A stretch of DNA of 44,392 bases from Sneathiellales bacterium (GTDB lineage Bacteria > Pseudomonadota > Alphaproteobacteria > Minwuiales > Minwuiaceae), in contig JALXAG010000200.1 of NCBI GenBank assembly GCA_026992315.1, forward strand, positions 1 to 44,392, in the 5' to 3' direction. This document shows positions 1 to 12,174 of this stretch, one piece after another. Under the pieces are notes generated by a model. It was given only the letters and a program-made list of their open reading frames with translations. It was not told where the DNA came from and searched no databases. The translations under genes were made by a program, and so were the position numbers. Numbering within the stretch: position 1 is the first letter of the stretch; the number at the start of each line of letters is the position of its first letter.

Positions 1-352
1 TTTGCGGCAATTGCGCCGCCACGGGAAAACGCATCGGATCGGACGATGCCAGTATCCGCCCGTCTGCCAGGGAAACGATCACTTCCTGAACGTTCAGCCC
101 TTGATATAGCTGGCGTGAACGGCTCAGCGCATCGAAGGTTTCCCAGACATCCCGGCGGATGACATGGGGCAGAACCGATGTCGCCACCCCATCGAGATAG
201 GCACTGGTCAGTTGATGCAGGCTTTTCTCCTGGTTCTCGGTCAGCCGCGCCATGACCACCTGGGAAATGATCACCGCAACGCAGACGGTAAGCGCCGCCA
301 CGATCACAGGCGCCTTCACACGCAGGGGCGTGCTTTTCCACAACTGCCTCAT
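1..352 (-). CDS. N-terminal part of a membrane sensor protein (probable histidine kinase or sensory membrane protein), truncated by the window edge
   Basis: Minus-strand translation from ATG at 352: MRQLWKSTPLRVKAPVIVAALTVCVAVIISQVVMARLTENQEKSLHQL...; N-terminal TM helix then extracytoplasmic region; start overlaps the upstream stop (ATGA at 349-352). Kinase domain not visible. Confidence 0.6.
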   Translation of the reverse strand, partial: MRQLWKSTPLRVKAPVIVAALTVCVAVIISQVVMARLTENQEKSLHQLTSAYLDGVATSVLPHVIRRDVWETFDALSRSRQLYQGLNVQEVIVSLADGRILASSDPMRFPVAAQLPQ

Positions 353-1242
353 ACCTGATCCCGCACGGTATCGACCAGCCGGGCAATACCGTCGAAAAGC
401 TCGCTCCTGCCGGGGGCAAAGCCATCCAGACGCAAACTGGCCAGAATTTCCCGGCCCAGCGGGTCGTCGTTCATCGTGAACAGGGCCTTTTTCAGATCGG
501 CGATCACGGGATCCCGTGCCAGTTCCCGCCGGCAGGCAACGGGCGGGAATCCGAACCAGCGCGATTTTCTGATCACCCGGGTTCTGGCGGTCAGTTTGGG
601 GTCGATATCGCGCATGACATCCCAGACATAACCGTCGACGCTGCCGCTATAGGCCAGGCCGGAGGCCACTGCCCTGATGACATTACGATGCCCGTAGGTA
701 TAGAAATAGCGGGAGAAAAAGCTTTCCGGCCGCTCCCCCATCCGCGCGAGCAGCGCCCGCGTCACCAGAAAACCGGAATTGCTGTCAGGGTCCGAAAAGG
801 CATGGATATCGCCGCGCAGATCGGCAATGGAACGCGCCTGTTTCTTGTGATTGACAATCAGATAGGACTGATAAAGGGGCTTGCCGTTATAAACCGGCAG
901 GGAAACCAGGGACAGCCGGCTTTCGTAGCGCACGAAGGGATAGCCGCAGATCCAGGCCGCATCCAGCCGGCCGGATAGCAGCATCGATGTGATTTCCTGA
1001 TAGGTGCGCTTCTTCACCAGCACCACGGGCCGGCGCATGCGTTCCTGCAGATAACGCTTCAGGCTTTTGAGAAGCTGCACATCGGAATCGAGGAAAACCG
1101 GCGTCAGGCCGAAAGTAAAGCCTGCACCGCGCGCCTGCCCCCATCCGGGCAGCGGCGCAAGCATGGGGATGCCCATCCCCGCCGCTGCCGTCAGAAAGCG
1201 TCGGCGCGTCATCGCGCCAGCCTGCCCGTCTCCCTTGCTCAT
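349..1242 (-). CDS. PhnD-like phosphate/phosphonate-type periplasmic substrate-binding protein with twin-arginine signal
   Basis: 297 aa; RRRFLTAAAGMGIPMLAPLPGWGQA Tat-like signal; PhnD-family pattern (FGLTPVFLDSDVQLLKSLKRYLQERMRRPVVLVKKRTYQEITSMLLSGRLDAAWICGYPFV). Confidence 0.8.
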   Translation of the reverse strand: MSKGDGQAGAMTRRRFLTAAAGMGIPMLAPLPGWGQARGAGFTFGLTPVFLDSDVQLLKSLKRYLQERMRRPVVLVKKRTYQEITSMLLSGRLDAAWICGYPFVRYESRLSLVSLPVYNGKPLYQSYLIVNHKKQARSIADLRGDIHAFSDPDSNSGFLVTRALLARMGERPESFFSRYFYTYGHRNVIRAVASGLAYSGSVDGYVWDVMRDIDPKLTARTRVIRKSRWFGFPPVACRRELARDPVIADLKKALFTMNDDPLGREILASLRLDGFAPGRSELFDGIARLVDTVRDQV

Positions 1243-1319
1243 CGTTCTTCCGTGGTGTTTCTTGTGAACCCATCGAAAGCATGATGCCTCAAAAGGGGCG
1301 GAGCGGCAAATCGGGAAGG

Positions 1320-3484
<2,165 letters not shown>

Positions 3485-3523
3485 GGTACCGTTCCAAAGC
3501 TGATGGCTGGAAAGGGCCCGGTT

Positions 3524-4033
3524 TTAGCCCCCGGCGCGTACCTTTTCAATGCGTTTGAGCAATTTATCCCGCAAGGCAGGGGAAACGAAGGCCTCGACCT
3601 CGCCGCCCAGCATGGCAATTTCCTTGACCAGACGCGAGGAAATGAACTGATGGTTGTCGGAGGCCATGAGAAAGACCGTCTCGATATCGGGATTGAGGCG
3701 GGAATTCATGCCCACCATCTGAAATTCGTATTCGAAATCGGAAACGGCGCGCAGCCCGCGGATGATGACCGAGGCATTGATCTCCATCGCATAATGCATC
3801 AGCAGGCTCTCGAAAGGGCGCACTTCGATATTCTCGCCATGGAGGCGGGCGACCTCGTCCTCGACCATTGCCACCCGCTCCTCGACGGTGAACAACGGCC
3901 CCTTGCCGGCATTGACGGCCACGCCGATCACCAGCTTGTCGACAATCCCCGCCGCCCGTTTGATGATATCGTAATGGCCCTTGTGAATGGGATCGAAAGT
4001 CCCCGGATACAGGCCTATGCGCTCCATCCCCAT
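3524..4033 (-). CDS. coaD: pantetheine-phosphate adenylyltransferase
   Basis: 169 aa; IGLYPGTFDPIHKGHYDIIKRA, IIRGLRAVSDFEYEFQM, SSRLVKEIAMLGG. Confidence 0.96.
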   Translation of the reverse strand: MGMERIGLYPGTFDPIHKGHYDIIKRAAGIVDKLVIGVAVNAGKGPLFTVEERVAMVEDEVARLHGENIEVRPFESLLMHYAMEINASVIIRGLRAVSDFEYEFQMVGMNSRLNPDIETVFLMASDNHQFISSRLVKEIAMLGGEVEAFVSPALRDKLLKRIEKVRAGG

Positions 4034-4060
4034 CTTTATCCCCCGTCGCTGTTGGGCCGC

Positions 4061-6877
4061 TCAGTCATCCGCCGGACCGTTTTCCGCATCGCCGGCGGAT
4101 GCCAAAGCTTCCCCTTGCACCGCATCGCCGCCGGCTTCTTCTGCGCCACCGTCGTTTTCATCGTCACCGGCTTCATCGTCATCCGTGCCGGCAATATCGG
4201 CAAGGCGGGTGACGGAGACCACGCGCTCGCCCTCGCCGACCCTGAACAGGGTAACCCCCTGGGTATGGCGTCCGGCAATGCGGATATCGAAAACGGGGCA
4301 ACGGATCAGCTTGCCGCCATCGGTCACCAGCATGATCTGATCGCTGTCCTCCACCGGACCGGACCAGATAACGGCGCCGTTGCGCGCCGAGGTGGCGATA
4401 TTGATGATCCCCTGCCCGCCGCGCCGGGTCAGACGGTATTCATAGGCAGAGCTGCGCTTGCCATAGCCGCGTTCGGTGATCGAGAGCACGAATTGCTCCG
4501 CCGCCGCCAGTTCCGCGAAACGTTCGGGGCTCAGATTCGTCGTTTCCCCTTCTTCCGCCGTGCCGGAATGGGCATCGCCCTCTTCGCCGGCATGACGGCG
4601 CAGGGCGGCGGCCTGACGCAGATAGGCGCGCATCTCCGCCGGATCGGCATCGACATGGCGCAGAACCGACATGGCGATCACCTCATCGCCTTCGGCCAGG
4701 CGGATGCCGCGCACTCCGGTCGAATCGCGCCCCTTGAACAGGCGCACGTCATCGGCACGGAAACGGATGCACTTGCCCCCGCGCGCCGAAAGCAGAATGT
4801 CGTCATCCTCGGTACAGATACGCACGGCAACGATGAATTCATCGGCATCGTCCAGACGCATGGCGATCTTGCCGTTCGATTTCACATTGGTGAAGTCGCT
4901 CAGCCTGTTGCGGCGCACGCCGCCGCGGTTGGTGGCGAACATGATCTGCAGATCGTCCCAGCTTTCCTCGTCTTCCGGCAGGGGCATCAGATTCTGGATC
5001 ACTTCGCCTTCGGCCAGCGGCAGCAGATTCTGCATCGGCTTGCCACGCGCCTGCGGCGCCGCCAGCGGCAGGCGGTAGGCCTTCAGCTTGTACACCCGCC
5101 CGAGATTGGAGAAGAACAGCAGCGGCTGATGGGTATTGACCACGAAGACACGGGCAACGAAATCCTCGTCCCGGGTGGACATGCCCGAGCGCCCCTTGCC
5201 GCCGCGCCGCTGCGGGCGATAGGTATCCAGGGGCACGCGCTTGATATAACCGCCATGGGATACGGTGACGACCATGTCCTCGCGCTTGATCAGGGCCTCT
5301 TCGTCCTGTTCGAATTCGGCATCCTCGATCGTGGTGCGCCGGGGGGTTGCAAAGCGGGCACGGATGTCGAGCAGTTCCTCCTTGAGGATCGACATCAGCC
5401 GCACACGGTCCTTCAGAATATCGAGGTAATCGACAATGCTGGCGCGCAGGGTTTCCAGCTCGTCCGAAATCTCCTCCTGCCCCAGGGCGGTCAGACGGTT
5501 CAGGCGCAGATCGAGAATGGCGCGGGCCTGTGCTTCCGACAGGCGATAGGCGCCATCGACCACCTTGTGGCCCGGATCGTCGATCAGGCGGATCAGCGCT
5601 TCGACATCCCGCGCCGGCCAGGCGCGATCCATCAGCTGACGCCGGGCTTCCTGCGGATTGGCAGCGCCCCGGATCAGGGCGATCACCTCATCGATATTGG
5701 CAACCGCGATCGCCATGCCGACCAGCACATGGGCACGATCCCGTGCCTTGCCCAGCAGATACCGGGTCCGCCGGCTGATGACTTCTTCGCGGAAATGGAC
5801 GAAGGCCTCGACCATATCGCGCAGGGTCATGGTCTGCGGGCGCCCGCCGTTGAGCGCCAGCATGTTGGCGCCGAAGGAAGTCTGAAGCTGGGTGTAGCGG
5901 TAAAGCTGGTTCAGCACCACTTCCGCCACTGCATCGCGCTTGATTTCGATGACCACGCGCACGCCGTCCCGGTCGCTTTCATCGCGCAGATCGGAAATGC
6001 CCTCGATACGCTTGGCCCGTACCGCCTCGGCAATGCGTTCCAGCAGAACCGACTTGTTCACCTGATAGGGTATCTCGGTAACGATGATCGCTTCGCGATC
6101 CTTGCGCACCTCTTCGATATGGGCCTTGGCCCGCATGACGATCGAACCGCGCCCGGTCAGATAGGCGCTGCGGATGCCGGAGCGGCCCAGAATGGTGCCC
6201 CCCGTCGGAAAATCGGGCCCCGGAACGATTTCGAGCATTGCCTCGTCGTCGATTTCCGGATCGTCGACATAGGCGCAGCAGGCATCGATCACTTCACCCA
6301 GATTGTGCGGCGGAATGTTCGTTGCCATGCCGACGGCAATACCGCCGGCACCGTTGACGAGGAGATTCGGAAACTGCGCCGGCAGGACCACCGGTTCTTC
6401 GAGGGTGCTGTCGTAATTGGGCTGGAAATCGACCGTGTCCTTGTCGATATCGGCCAGCAGCGCTTCCGCCGCCGGGGCCATGCGGATTTCGGTATAGCGC
6501 ATCGCCGCGGCCGGGTCGCCGTCCATGGAACCGAAATTGCCCTGACCGTCCAGCAGAGGCAGGCGCAGCGAAAAATCCTGCGCCATGCGCACCATGGCAT
6601 CGTAAATCGCCTGATCGCCATGGGGATGATACTTACCCATGACATCGCCGACCACGCGCGCCGATTTGCGATACGGCTTGTCGGAGGCATAGCCGTTCTC
6701 GTTCATCGAATAGAGAATGCGCCGGTGCACCGGCTTCAGCCCGTCGCGGACATCGGGCAGGGCGCGGGAGACGATCACGCTCATCGCGTAATCGAGATAG
6801 GCCTTCTCCATCTCCGTTTCGATGGCGATGGTATTCGTTTCCGGATGGCTGGCGGACGGGGTGGAGAGTTCAGACAA
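4061..6877 (-). CDS. gyrA: DNA gyrase subunit A
   Basis: 938 aa; [40 protein letters not shown] GyrA-box, acidic C-terminal tail. Confidence 0.97.
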   Translation of the reverse strand: MSELSTPSASHPETNTIAIETEMEKAYLDYAMSVIVSRALPDVRDGLKPVHRRILYSMNENGYASDKPYRKSARVVGDVMGKYHPHGDQAIYDAMVRMAQDFSLRLPLLDGQGNFGSMDGDPAAAMRYTEIRMAPAAEALLADIDKDTVDFQPNYDSTLEEPVVLPAQFPNLLVNGAGGIAVGMATNIPPHNLGEVIDACCAYVDDPEIDDEAMLEIVPGPDFPTGGTILGRSGIRSAYLTGRGSIVMRAKAHIEEVRKDREAIIVTEIPYQVNKSVLLERIAEAVRAKRIEGISDLRDESDRDGVRVVIEIKRDAVAEVVLNQLYRYTQLQTSFGANMLALNGGRPQTMTLRDMVEAFVHFREEVISRRTRYLLGKARDRAHVLVGMAIAVANIDEVIALIRGAANPQEARRQLMDRAWPARDVEALIRLIDDPGHKVVDGAYRLSEAQARAILDLRLNRLTALGQEEISDELETLRASIVDYLDILKDRVRLMSILKEELLDIRARFATPRRTTIEDAEFEQDEEALIKREDMVVTVSHGGYIKRVPLDTYRPQRRGGKGRSGMSTRDEDFVARVFVVNTHQPLLFFSNLGRVYKLKAYRLPLAAPQARGKPMQNLLPLAEGEVIQNLMPLPEDEESWDDLQIMFATNRGGVRRNRLSDFTNVKSNGKIAMRLDDADEFIVAVRICTEDDDILLSARGGKCIRFRADDVRLFKGRDSTGVRGIRLAEGDEVIAMSVLRHVDADPAEMRAYLRQAAALRRHAGEEGDAHSGTAEEGETTNLSPERFAELAAAEQFVLSITERGYGKRSSAYEYRLTRRGGQGIINIATSARNGAVIWSGPVEDSDQIMLVTDGGKLIRCPVFDIRIAGRHTQGVTLFRVGEGERVVSVTRLADIAGTDDDEAGDDENDGGAEEAGGDAVQGEALASAGDAENGPADD

Positions 6878-7082
6878 TTTCCTGGCCCTGGGGGTTGCTG
6901 TTCATTATGCCGGTTTCTTGTTATGCCGTTGGCACGCATGCTCATGAACGAGTTACGGCCAACGCCCGGCCCGCCCGAATGACAGCGGCGCGGACCGTGG
7001 GCGGACTATACAGTCTGGAACCGGCAGCGGCAAGATATTGCGGCGCAACAGATACGGAAGGCGAAAGGGGAAAACGGCGGAC

Positions 7083-8207
7083 ATGACCTGCGATGTGCAA
7101 ACCATCATCATCGGTGCCGGCGTCATCGGCCTGAGTATTGCCCGGGAACTGGCCATGGCGGGGCATGAAGTCGTGATCCTCGAAGCCGCATCCCGTTATG
7201 GCGAGGGGATATCCTCCCGCTCATCGGAGGTGATCCATGCCGGACTGTATTATCCGCCCGGCAGCCTCAAGGCCCGGCTTTGCCTTCGCGGGCGGAAAAT
7301 GCTCTATGCCTATTGCAGGGAGCGGGGCATCGATCACCGGCGCACCGGCAAGCTGGTCACGGCCACCGCGGCCGATCAGATTCCCCGCCTGCGGGCCATC
7401 GCCGGACGGGCGACGGAAAACGGCGTCGAAGAGCTGACCCTGCTCGATGCGCGCCAGGCCCGGAACATGGAGCCGGCACTGCATTGCCATGGCGCACTGC
7501 ATGTGCCCGTGACCGGCATCGTCGACAGCCACGGGCTGATGACCGCCCTGCTCGGCGATGCCGAAAATCACGGCGCCGTGCTCTCCTGCGCCAGCCGGGT
7601 GCTGTCCCTCTCTCCGGTCACCGGCGGCATCCGCCTTGACATCCGCGACAAGGGCAGCGACATGCATCTGACAGCCCGCAATGTCGTCATCGCCGCCGGG
7701 CTCGAAGCGCCGGCCCTGACCGCCGGCCTGTGTGCCGCCGGCGGAGGAGGACGGCAGATTCCACGCGCCCGTTACGCCAAGGGCAATTATTTCGCCTATA
7801 TGGGCCAGATACCGTTCGGACGGCTGATATATCCCCTGCCCGAGCCCGGCGGTCTGGGCATCCACCTGACGCTGGATCTCGGCGGACAGGCCCGCTTCGG
7901 CCCCGATGTGCAGTGGATAAGCACCCCTGATTATGCGGTCGATGAAAGCCGCCGCGCAGCATTCCTGCGCGCCATCCGCGCCTATTGGCCCGATATCGAT
8001 GAATCGCGCCTGCAGCCCGCCTATGCCGGCATCCGGCCGAAAATCGTGCCCGAAGGGGCCGAAGCAGCGGACTTCGCCGTCTGGGGACCGCAAGAGCTGG
8101 GCATAGCGGGCGCGGTGGCCCTGCTCGGCATCGAAAGTCCGGGGCTGACGGCCAGCCTGGCCATTGCCGGCCATGTCCGGAAAACGATGATGCGGCGGGG
8201 GCACTGA
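7083..8207 (+). CDS. FAD-dependent oxidoreductase, L-2-hydroxyglutarate oxidase (LhgO)-like
   Basis: IIIGAGVIGLSIARELAMAGHEVVILEAASRYGEGISSRSSEVIHAGLYYPPGSLKARLC; dinucleotide fold and LhgO-like SSRSSEVIHAGLYY. Start ATG at 7083. Confidence 0.85.
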   Translation: MTCDVQTIIIGAGVIGLSIARELAMAGHEVVILEAASRYGEGISSRSSEVIHAGLYYPPGSLKARLCLRGRKMLYAYCRERGIDHRRTGKLVTATAADQIPRLRAIAGRATENGVEELTLLDARQARNMEPALHCHGALHVPVTGIVDSHGLMTALLGDAENHGAVLSCASRVLSLSPVTGGIRLDIRDKGSDMHLTARNVVIAAGLEAPALTAGLCAAGGGGRQIPRARYAKGNYFAYMGQIPFGRLIYPLPEPGGLGIHLTLDLGGQARFGPDVQWISTPDYAVDESRRAAFLRAIRAYWPDIDESRLQPAYAGIRPKIVPEGAEAADFAVWGPQELGIAGAVALLGIESPGLTASLAIAGHVRKTMMRRGH

Positions 8208-8228
8208 ACGACGACTGCGCCGCGGGGT

Positions 8229-9860
8229 TCATCCCTCCCTGCGTTCGCGCAGCAGATTGCGCATCAGGGTCATCAGCTTGGCGGCATCGACAGGCTTGTA
8301 GAGAAGCTGGCAGCGGGCGGCATGGGCACGGGTCAGATTGTCTTCCGCCGTATCGCCGGTGATGATGATCGCCGGGATATCGCGCCCGAAATAGCCGCGC
8401 ACGGCTTCCACCGACTGAAAACCGTCGAGCGCGCCATGCAGGCGATAATCGACAATCAGCAGATCGGGATCGAAAACCGTGCCGTCGCCGCCGCCCTGCC
8501 CCTGCTGCCATTCCTCAAGCGAGGATACCGGATACGCCGCCACGCCCCACATCTTCAGCAGCAGGATCGTCGCCTTGCGCACCATCGGGTCATCCTCGAT
8601 CAGCAGAACCTTGATGCCGGCAAGGTCGGCCGCCGCCGGGCGCGGCTGCGTTTCCGCCGCCTGCAGCTGCGCACCGCCCTCACCCAACGGAACCGTGACC
8701 GAAAACACCGTTCCCCTGCCGGGCCAGGAACGCACGCCGATCCTGTGCCCCAGCAGACGGGCCAGCCGTTCGGCGACCGCCAGTCCCAGCCCCAGCCCGT
8801 GATCGCGCTGACGGGCGGGATTGCCCAATTGCTGATAAGCCTCGAAGATATCGTCCAGCCGCTCGGCCGGGATACCTTTTCCCGTATCCCACACTTCAAT
8901 ACGGATGGCACCCGGCAGGTGACGACAACCGACAAGAATTCTGCCGCTGCCGGCATGGGCAATGGCATTGGAAATGAAGTTGCCGACAATGCGCGACAAC
9001 AATCCCGGATCAGAACGGATCACGGCCGATGAACGCACAACGGTCAGGGGCAGCCCTGCCTCGACGGCCTGCATGCGGTAATCGTTGGCCAGCCGGCGCA
9101 GCATGTTGCCGATGTGAAAATCGGCAATCTCGGGCGTGACCACCCCGGCATCGAGCTTGGAAATATCCAGAAGCTTGTTCAGCATATCGCGCATGACGCC
9201 AAGCGCGTTCTGCATATCGTTCAGAATGTCCTGTGCGGCATCGTCCCGGACGTGATCGGCCAACGCGCCGGTCAGCAGGTCCAGCGCATGCAGGGGCTGG
9301 CGCAGGTCGTGACTGACGGCGGCCAGAAAGCGGGTTTTTCCCTGACTGGCTTCATCGGCCTCGCGCCGGGCTTCCTCCAGCGCCGCTTCGGTGCGCTTCC
9401 ATGCCGTCGTGTCGAGCACCGTCAGCACATAGGCGTCCTGTCCGTCCTCGTCGCTGATCCGGGCCCATTCCGCCGCCACCGACATCCCGGCGGGCACCAG
9501 CAGATCGCGGGCACGGATGCGGGGCATGCGCCGCACCGCGGCGGGCGAGAAACTCTCTTCCAGAACCGGACGGGCCGCGTCATTCACCAGCACGGCCAGA
9601 GACGAGCCGACCATTGCCTTCTGATCGATGGCGAAGATGCTGGCGGCACTGGGATTGATGGAACGGATAATCCCGTTTGCATCGACGACGATCAGTCCCG
9701 CGCTGCTTTGCCGGGCGAAACTGTCGAAACGTTCCGGCGGGCGTTTCGGGGCATCGTCGTCGCCCGCGCCCCTGCGGCGACAGAAATAATGGCCGAATGC
9801 ATACCCCGCGCCAAATGCCAGCGCGGTCAGTCCAACCAGCAATGCGGCAGTCTCAGCCAT
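8229..9860 (-). CDS. hybrid sensor histidine kinase/response regulator (TM, PAS, HisKA, HATPase, REC)
   Basis: LAAVSHDLRQPLHALDLLTGAL H-box; GHGLGLGLAVAERLARLLG-type G-box region; REC VLLIEDDPMVRKA...LLIVDYRL. Start MAETAALLVGL at 9860. Confidence 0.9.
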   Translation of the reverse strand: MAETAALLVGLTALAFGAGYAFGHYFCRRRGAGDDDAPKRPPERFDSFARQSSAGLIVVDANGIIRSINPSAASIFAIDQKAMVGSSLAVLVNDAARPVLEESFSPAAVRRMPRIRARDLLVPAGMSVAAEWARISDEDGQDAYVLTVLDTTAWKRTEAALEEARREADEASQGKTRFLAAVSHDLRQPLHALDLLTGALADHVRDDAAQDILNDMQNALGVMRDMLNKLLDISKLDAGVVTPEIADFHIGNMLRRLANDYRMQAVEAGLPLTVVRSSAVIRSDPGLLSRIVGNFISNAIAHAGSGRILVGCRHLPGAIRIEVWDTGKGIPAERLDDIFEAYQQLGNPARQRDHGLGLGLAVAERLARLLGHRIGVRSWPGRGTVFSVTVPLGEGGAQLQAAETQPRPAAADLAGIKVLLIEDDPMVRKATILLLKMWGVAAYPVSSLEEWQQGQGGGDGTVFDPDLLIVDYRLHGALDGFQSVEAVRGYFGRDIPAIIITGDTAEDNLTRAHAARCQLLYKPVDAAKLMTLMRNLLRERREG

Positions 9861-9993
9861 GCCTCTCCCGGCGCCATTCCTGTCAAGGGATATGTGAAAA
9901 GCAGTATATGATAATGGCCGCAGGCACAATCCTTGCGCAGACGATGAGGCGCGAACAAGCGGCCGGAACCGGACAAAGGCCGCGAAGCGGCCG

Positions 9994-10842
9994 TCAATTG
10001 CCGCCGGCAAGCTCTCTCGAACGGGCGGCGGCGGCGGCAACCGCCCTTTTCATCAATGCAGCCAGACCGTCGGGCGCCATCAGCACCTCCAGCGCCGCCG
10101 CCGTGGTTCCGCCGGGGCTGGTCACGTTCCGGCGCAGCGTTGCCGCATCCTCATCGGAACGCCAGGCCAGTTCCCCGGCACCGCAAACGGTGGTGCGGGC
10201 CAGAAGGGCGGCGAGATCCTCCGGCAGGCCGGCATCCACCGCTGCTTCCGTCAGCGCCTCGATCATCAGAAACACATAAGCGGGGCCACTGCCGGAAACC
10301 GCCGTCACCGCATCCATGAGATTCTCGTCTCCGATCCAGGCCACCCGTCCCGATACCCGCATCAGGGCTTCGCACTGACTGCGCAGGGACGGCGGGACCG
10401 AGGGTCCGGCAAACAGAACGATCATGCCGCGGCCGATCGCCGCGGGCGTATTCGGCATGGCCCTGACAACATGAATGCCGCTGCCGAAATAGCCGGCCAG
10501 GGTATCGGCACGTATGCCAGCCGCAATCGACAGGACGCAGCCGCCGTCAGCCATCAGCGGCGGCAGGGGGGGCAGAGCTTCGGCAATGATCTGGGGCTTC
10601 ACGGCGATGACTGCCAGATCGGCCCGCCAGTCTTTTCCCCTGGCCGCCGCGGCATCCCGGGCGGAGGCCACGGCAATGATTCCCTGCCCGGCAAGCTGTG
10701 CCCTGACATCGGCGGAGGGTTCGATCACCAGCAGATCCTCAGCCGCGAGGATGCCGCCTTTAAGCCACCCCTCCAGCATGGCCCGGCCCATCTTGCCGCA
10801 GCCCAGCAACAATACCCGTTGGCGCTGTGGTGAATCCGTCAT
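9994..10842 (-). CDS. proC: pyrroline-5-carboxylate reductase
   Basis: 282 aa; LLLGCGKMGRAMLEGWL, VVRAMPNTPAAIGRGM, AVSGSGPAYVFLMIEALTEAAVDAGLP, NVTSPGGTTAAAL. Confidence 0.95.
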   Translation of the reverse strand: MTDSPQRQRVLLLGCGKMGRAMLEGWLKGGILAAEDLLVIEPSADVRAQLAGQGIIAVASARDAAAARGKDWRADLAVIAVKPQIIAEALPPLPPLMADGGCVLSIAAGIRADTLAGYFGSGIHVVRAMPNTPAAIGRGMIVLFAGPSVPPSLRSQCEALMRVSGRVAWIGDENLMDAVTAVSGSGPAYVFLMIEALTEAAVDAGLPEDLAALLARTTVCGAGELAWRSDEDAATLRRNVTSPGGTTAAALEVLMAPDGLAALMKRAVAAAAARSRELAGGN

Positions 10843-10898
10843 GCGTCCCTCCCCGCCCCGGCGATCTTTTCAAGCCGGGGCCGCCACCTGCGAAAGGA

Positions 10899-11402
10899 TC
10901 AGGCCATTCCGGCCGTTTCCAGCATCGCCAGTTCGACCGCCTCATCCGGCGTCTTTCCGCCCCAGAGAACATATTGCAGGGCCGGAAAGTAACGTTCGTT
11001 CTCGGCAACGGCGGTGTTCAGCAGATCCTCGAGCTGTTCTGCGCAAACCCCCGGCGTGCCCCGCAGCAACAGGGTATGACGGAACATCAGCACCCCATCG
11101 TCCTTCCACAGGTTGTAATGGCCGAAGGGCAGGGAATCGTTGATCCGCGACAGCAGGGTAAACAGCTCCCCGCGCCGGGCACCGGGAATCTTCACGTCAT
11201 ACGCGCAGGAAAACTGCAGTGCCTGGATGTCGTCCCGCCAGAGAAACCACAGATGATAATCGCACCAGCCGCCGGAAAGACCGGCGGTCAGCTCCTCTTC
11301 CGACACCCGCTCGAACGGCCATTCGTTATCAATGGCGTATTGTTCGATGATATCCAGCGGGTTGGCCGGTCTGGTTTCGATATTCTCAATCAGTTCTCGC
11401 AT
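10899..11402 (-). CDS. YbjN domain-containing protein
   Basis: 167 aa; YbjN/sensory-transduction-regulator-like pattern (WPFERVSEEELTAGLSGGWCDYHLWFLWRDDIQALQFSCAYD). Confidence 0.75.
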   Translation of the reverse strand: MRELIENIETRPANPLDIIEQYAIDNEWPFERVSEEELTAGLSGGWCDYHLWFLWRDDIQALQFSCAYDVKIPGARRGELFTLLSRINDSLPFGHYNLWKDDGVLMFRHTLLLRGTPGVCAEQLEDLLNTAVAENERYFPALQYVLWGGKTPDEAVELAMLETAGMA

Positions 11403-11575
11403 TGCGTTTACCTTGTTACCGGCAGCTTCCGCCGGCCGTGGTCACAACCGGCGGCGGCCCGCCGACAGCGCAGCTTCCGGGGCTGCTTTTTCGGCATGAG
11501 GCATAGCCACTACATATCGCGCCACAGCCCCATCAAACTACTATATACAGAAAGTCAATAAAAGGGCAGAGCGGA

Positions 11576-11935
11576 TTATCCTTGCTTGCCTTCGGTGGTT
11601 CCGGCGTTTCGCTTGCGCGTCGCCGTCCTGCGTGATGAGGCTTTCGCCTTGGCCGGGGTGGCGCGGCGGGTTTTTCTGAGGGCAGCGATTTCCTCCTCCA
11701 GGGTCTCCAGCCTTTGTGCGAGACGGATATTTTCCTCGCGCGCTGCCGCGGCCATGTCGCGCACGACTTCGAATTCCTCGCGGCTGACCAGATCCATATC
11801 GCCCAGAAGGCGCTGAAGATGGGCCTTCAGCATTTCTTCCATTTCCTTCTTGGCCCCCTGAAACGTGCCGAGCGCCCCAGTCGCCAGACGGGCGAAGTCA
11901 TCGAGAATGCGGTTTTCGCTTTGCATGGTATGCAC
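11576..11935 (-). CDS. UbiK/BMFP-type accessory factor
   Basis: 119 aa; LDDFARLATGALGTFQGAKKEMEEMLKAHLQRLLGDMDLVSREEFEVVRDMAAAAREEN coiled coil; Lys/Arg-rich C-terminus. Confidence 0.8.
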   Translation of the reverse strand: MHTMQSENRILDDFARLATGALGTFQGAKKEMEEMLKAHLQRLLGDMDLVSREEFEVVRDMAAAAREENIRLAQRLETLEEEIAALRKTRRATPAKAKASSRRTATRKRNAGTTEGKQG

Positions 11936-12174
11936 GCCTTACAGCAGATTTTCCGCCGCTGTCATCCCACCCGCCGGCCACTGGCGGTACAGCGGAAAAC
12001 GGGCAATTGTCACGGCGGCGGCAGGAATTCCAACGATCCAAGCGCAATATGGGGCGGGAGCGCCCTGAATGCAAGCCTGCAATCCCGCTCTTGCCTGCAG
12101 CGGCAGAAAACCGCATAAATACGGCGGCCACGGAAGAAACGTAACGCACGATCAAAAGCTGAGGAGTCCGTTCC

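Noticed and set aside
349-1242. Linking the PhnD-like protein to a phosphonate role for the right-end cluster
   Set aside because: The two loci are about 38 kb apart with core genes between, and no PEP mutase is visible; co-function is unsupported.
10855-10881. GCCCCGGC/GCCGGGGC hairpin between proC and ybjN
   Set aside because: Good 8-bp stem but no T tract on the relevant strand; expected by chance in such GC-rich spacers.
11470-11491. Terminator-like GCAGC-loop-GCTGC-TTTTT on the plus strand
   Set aside because: Only a 5-bp stem and no plus-strand gene upstream for it to terminate.
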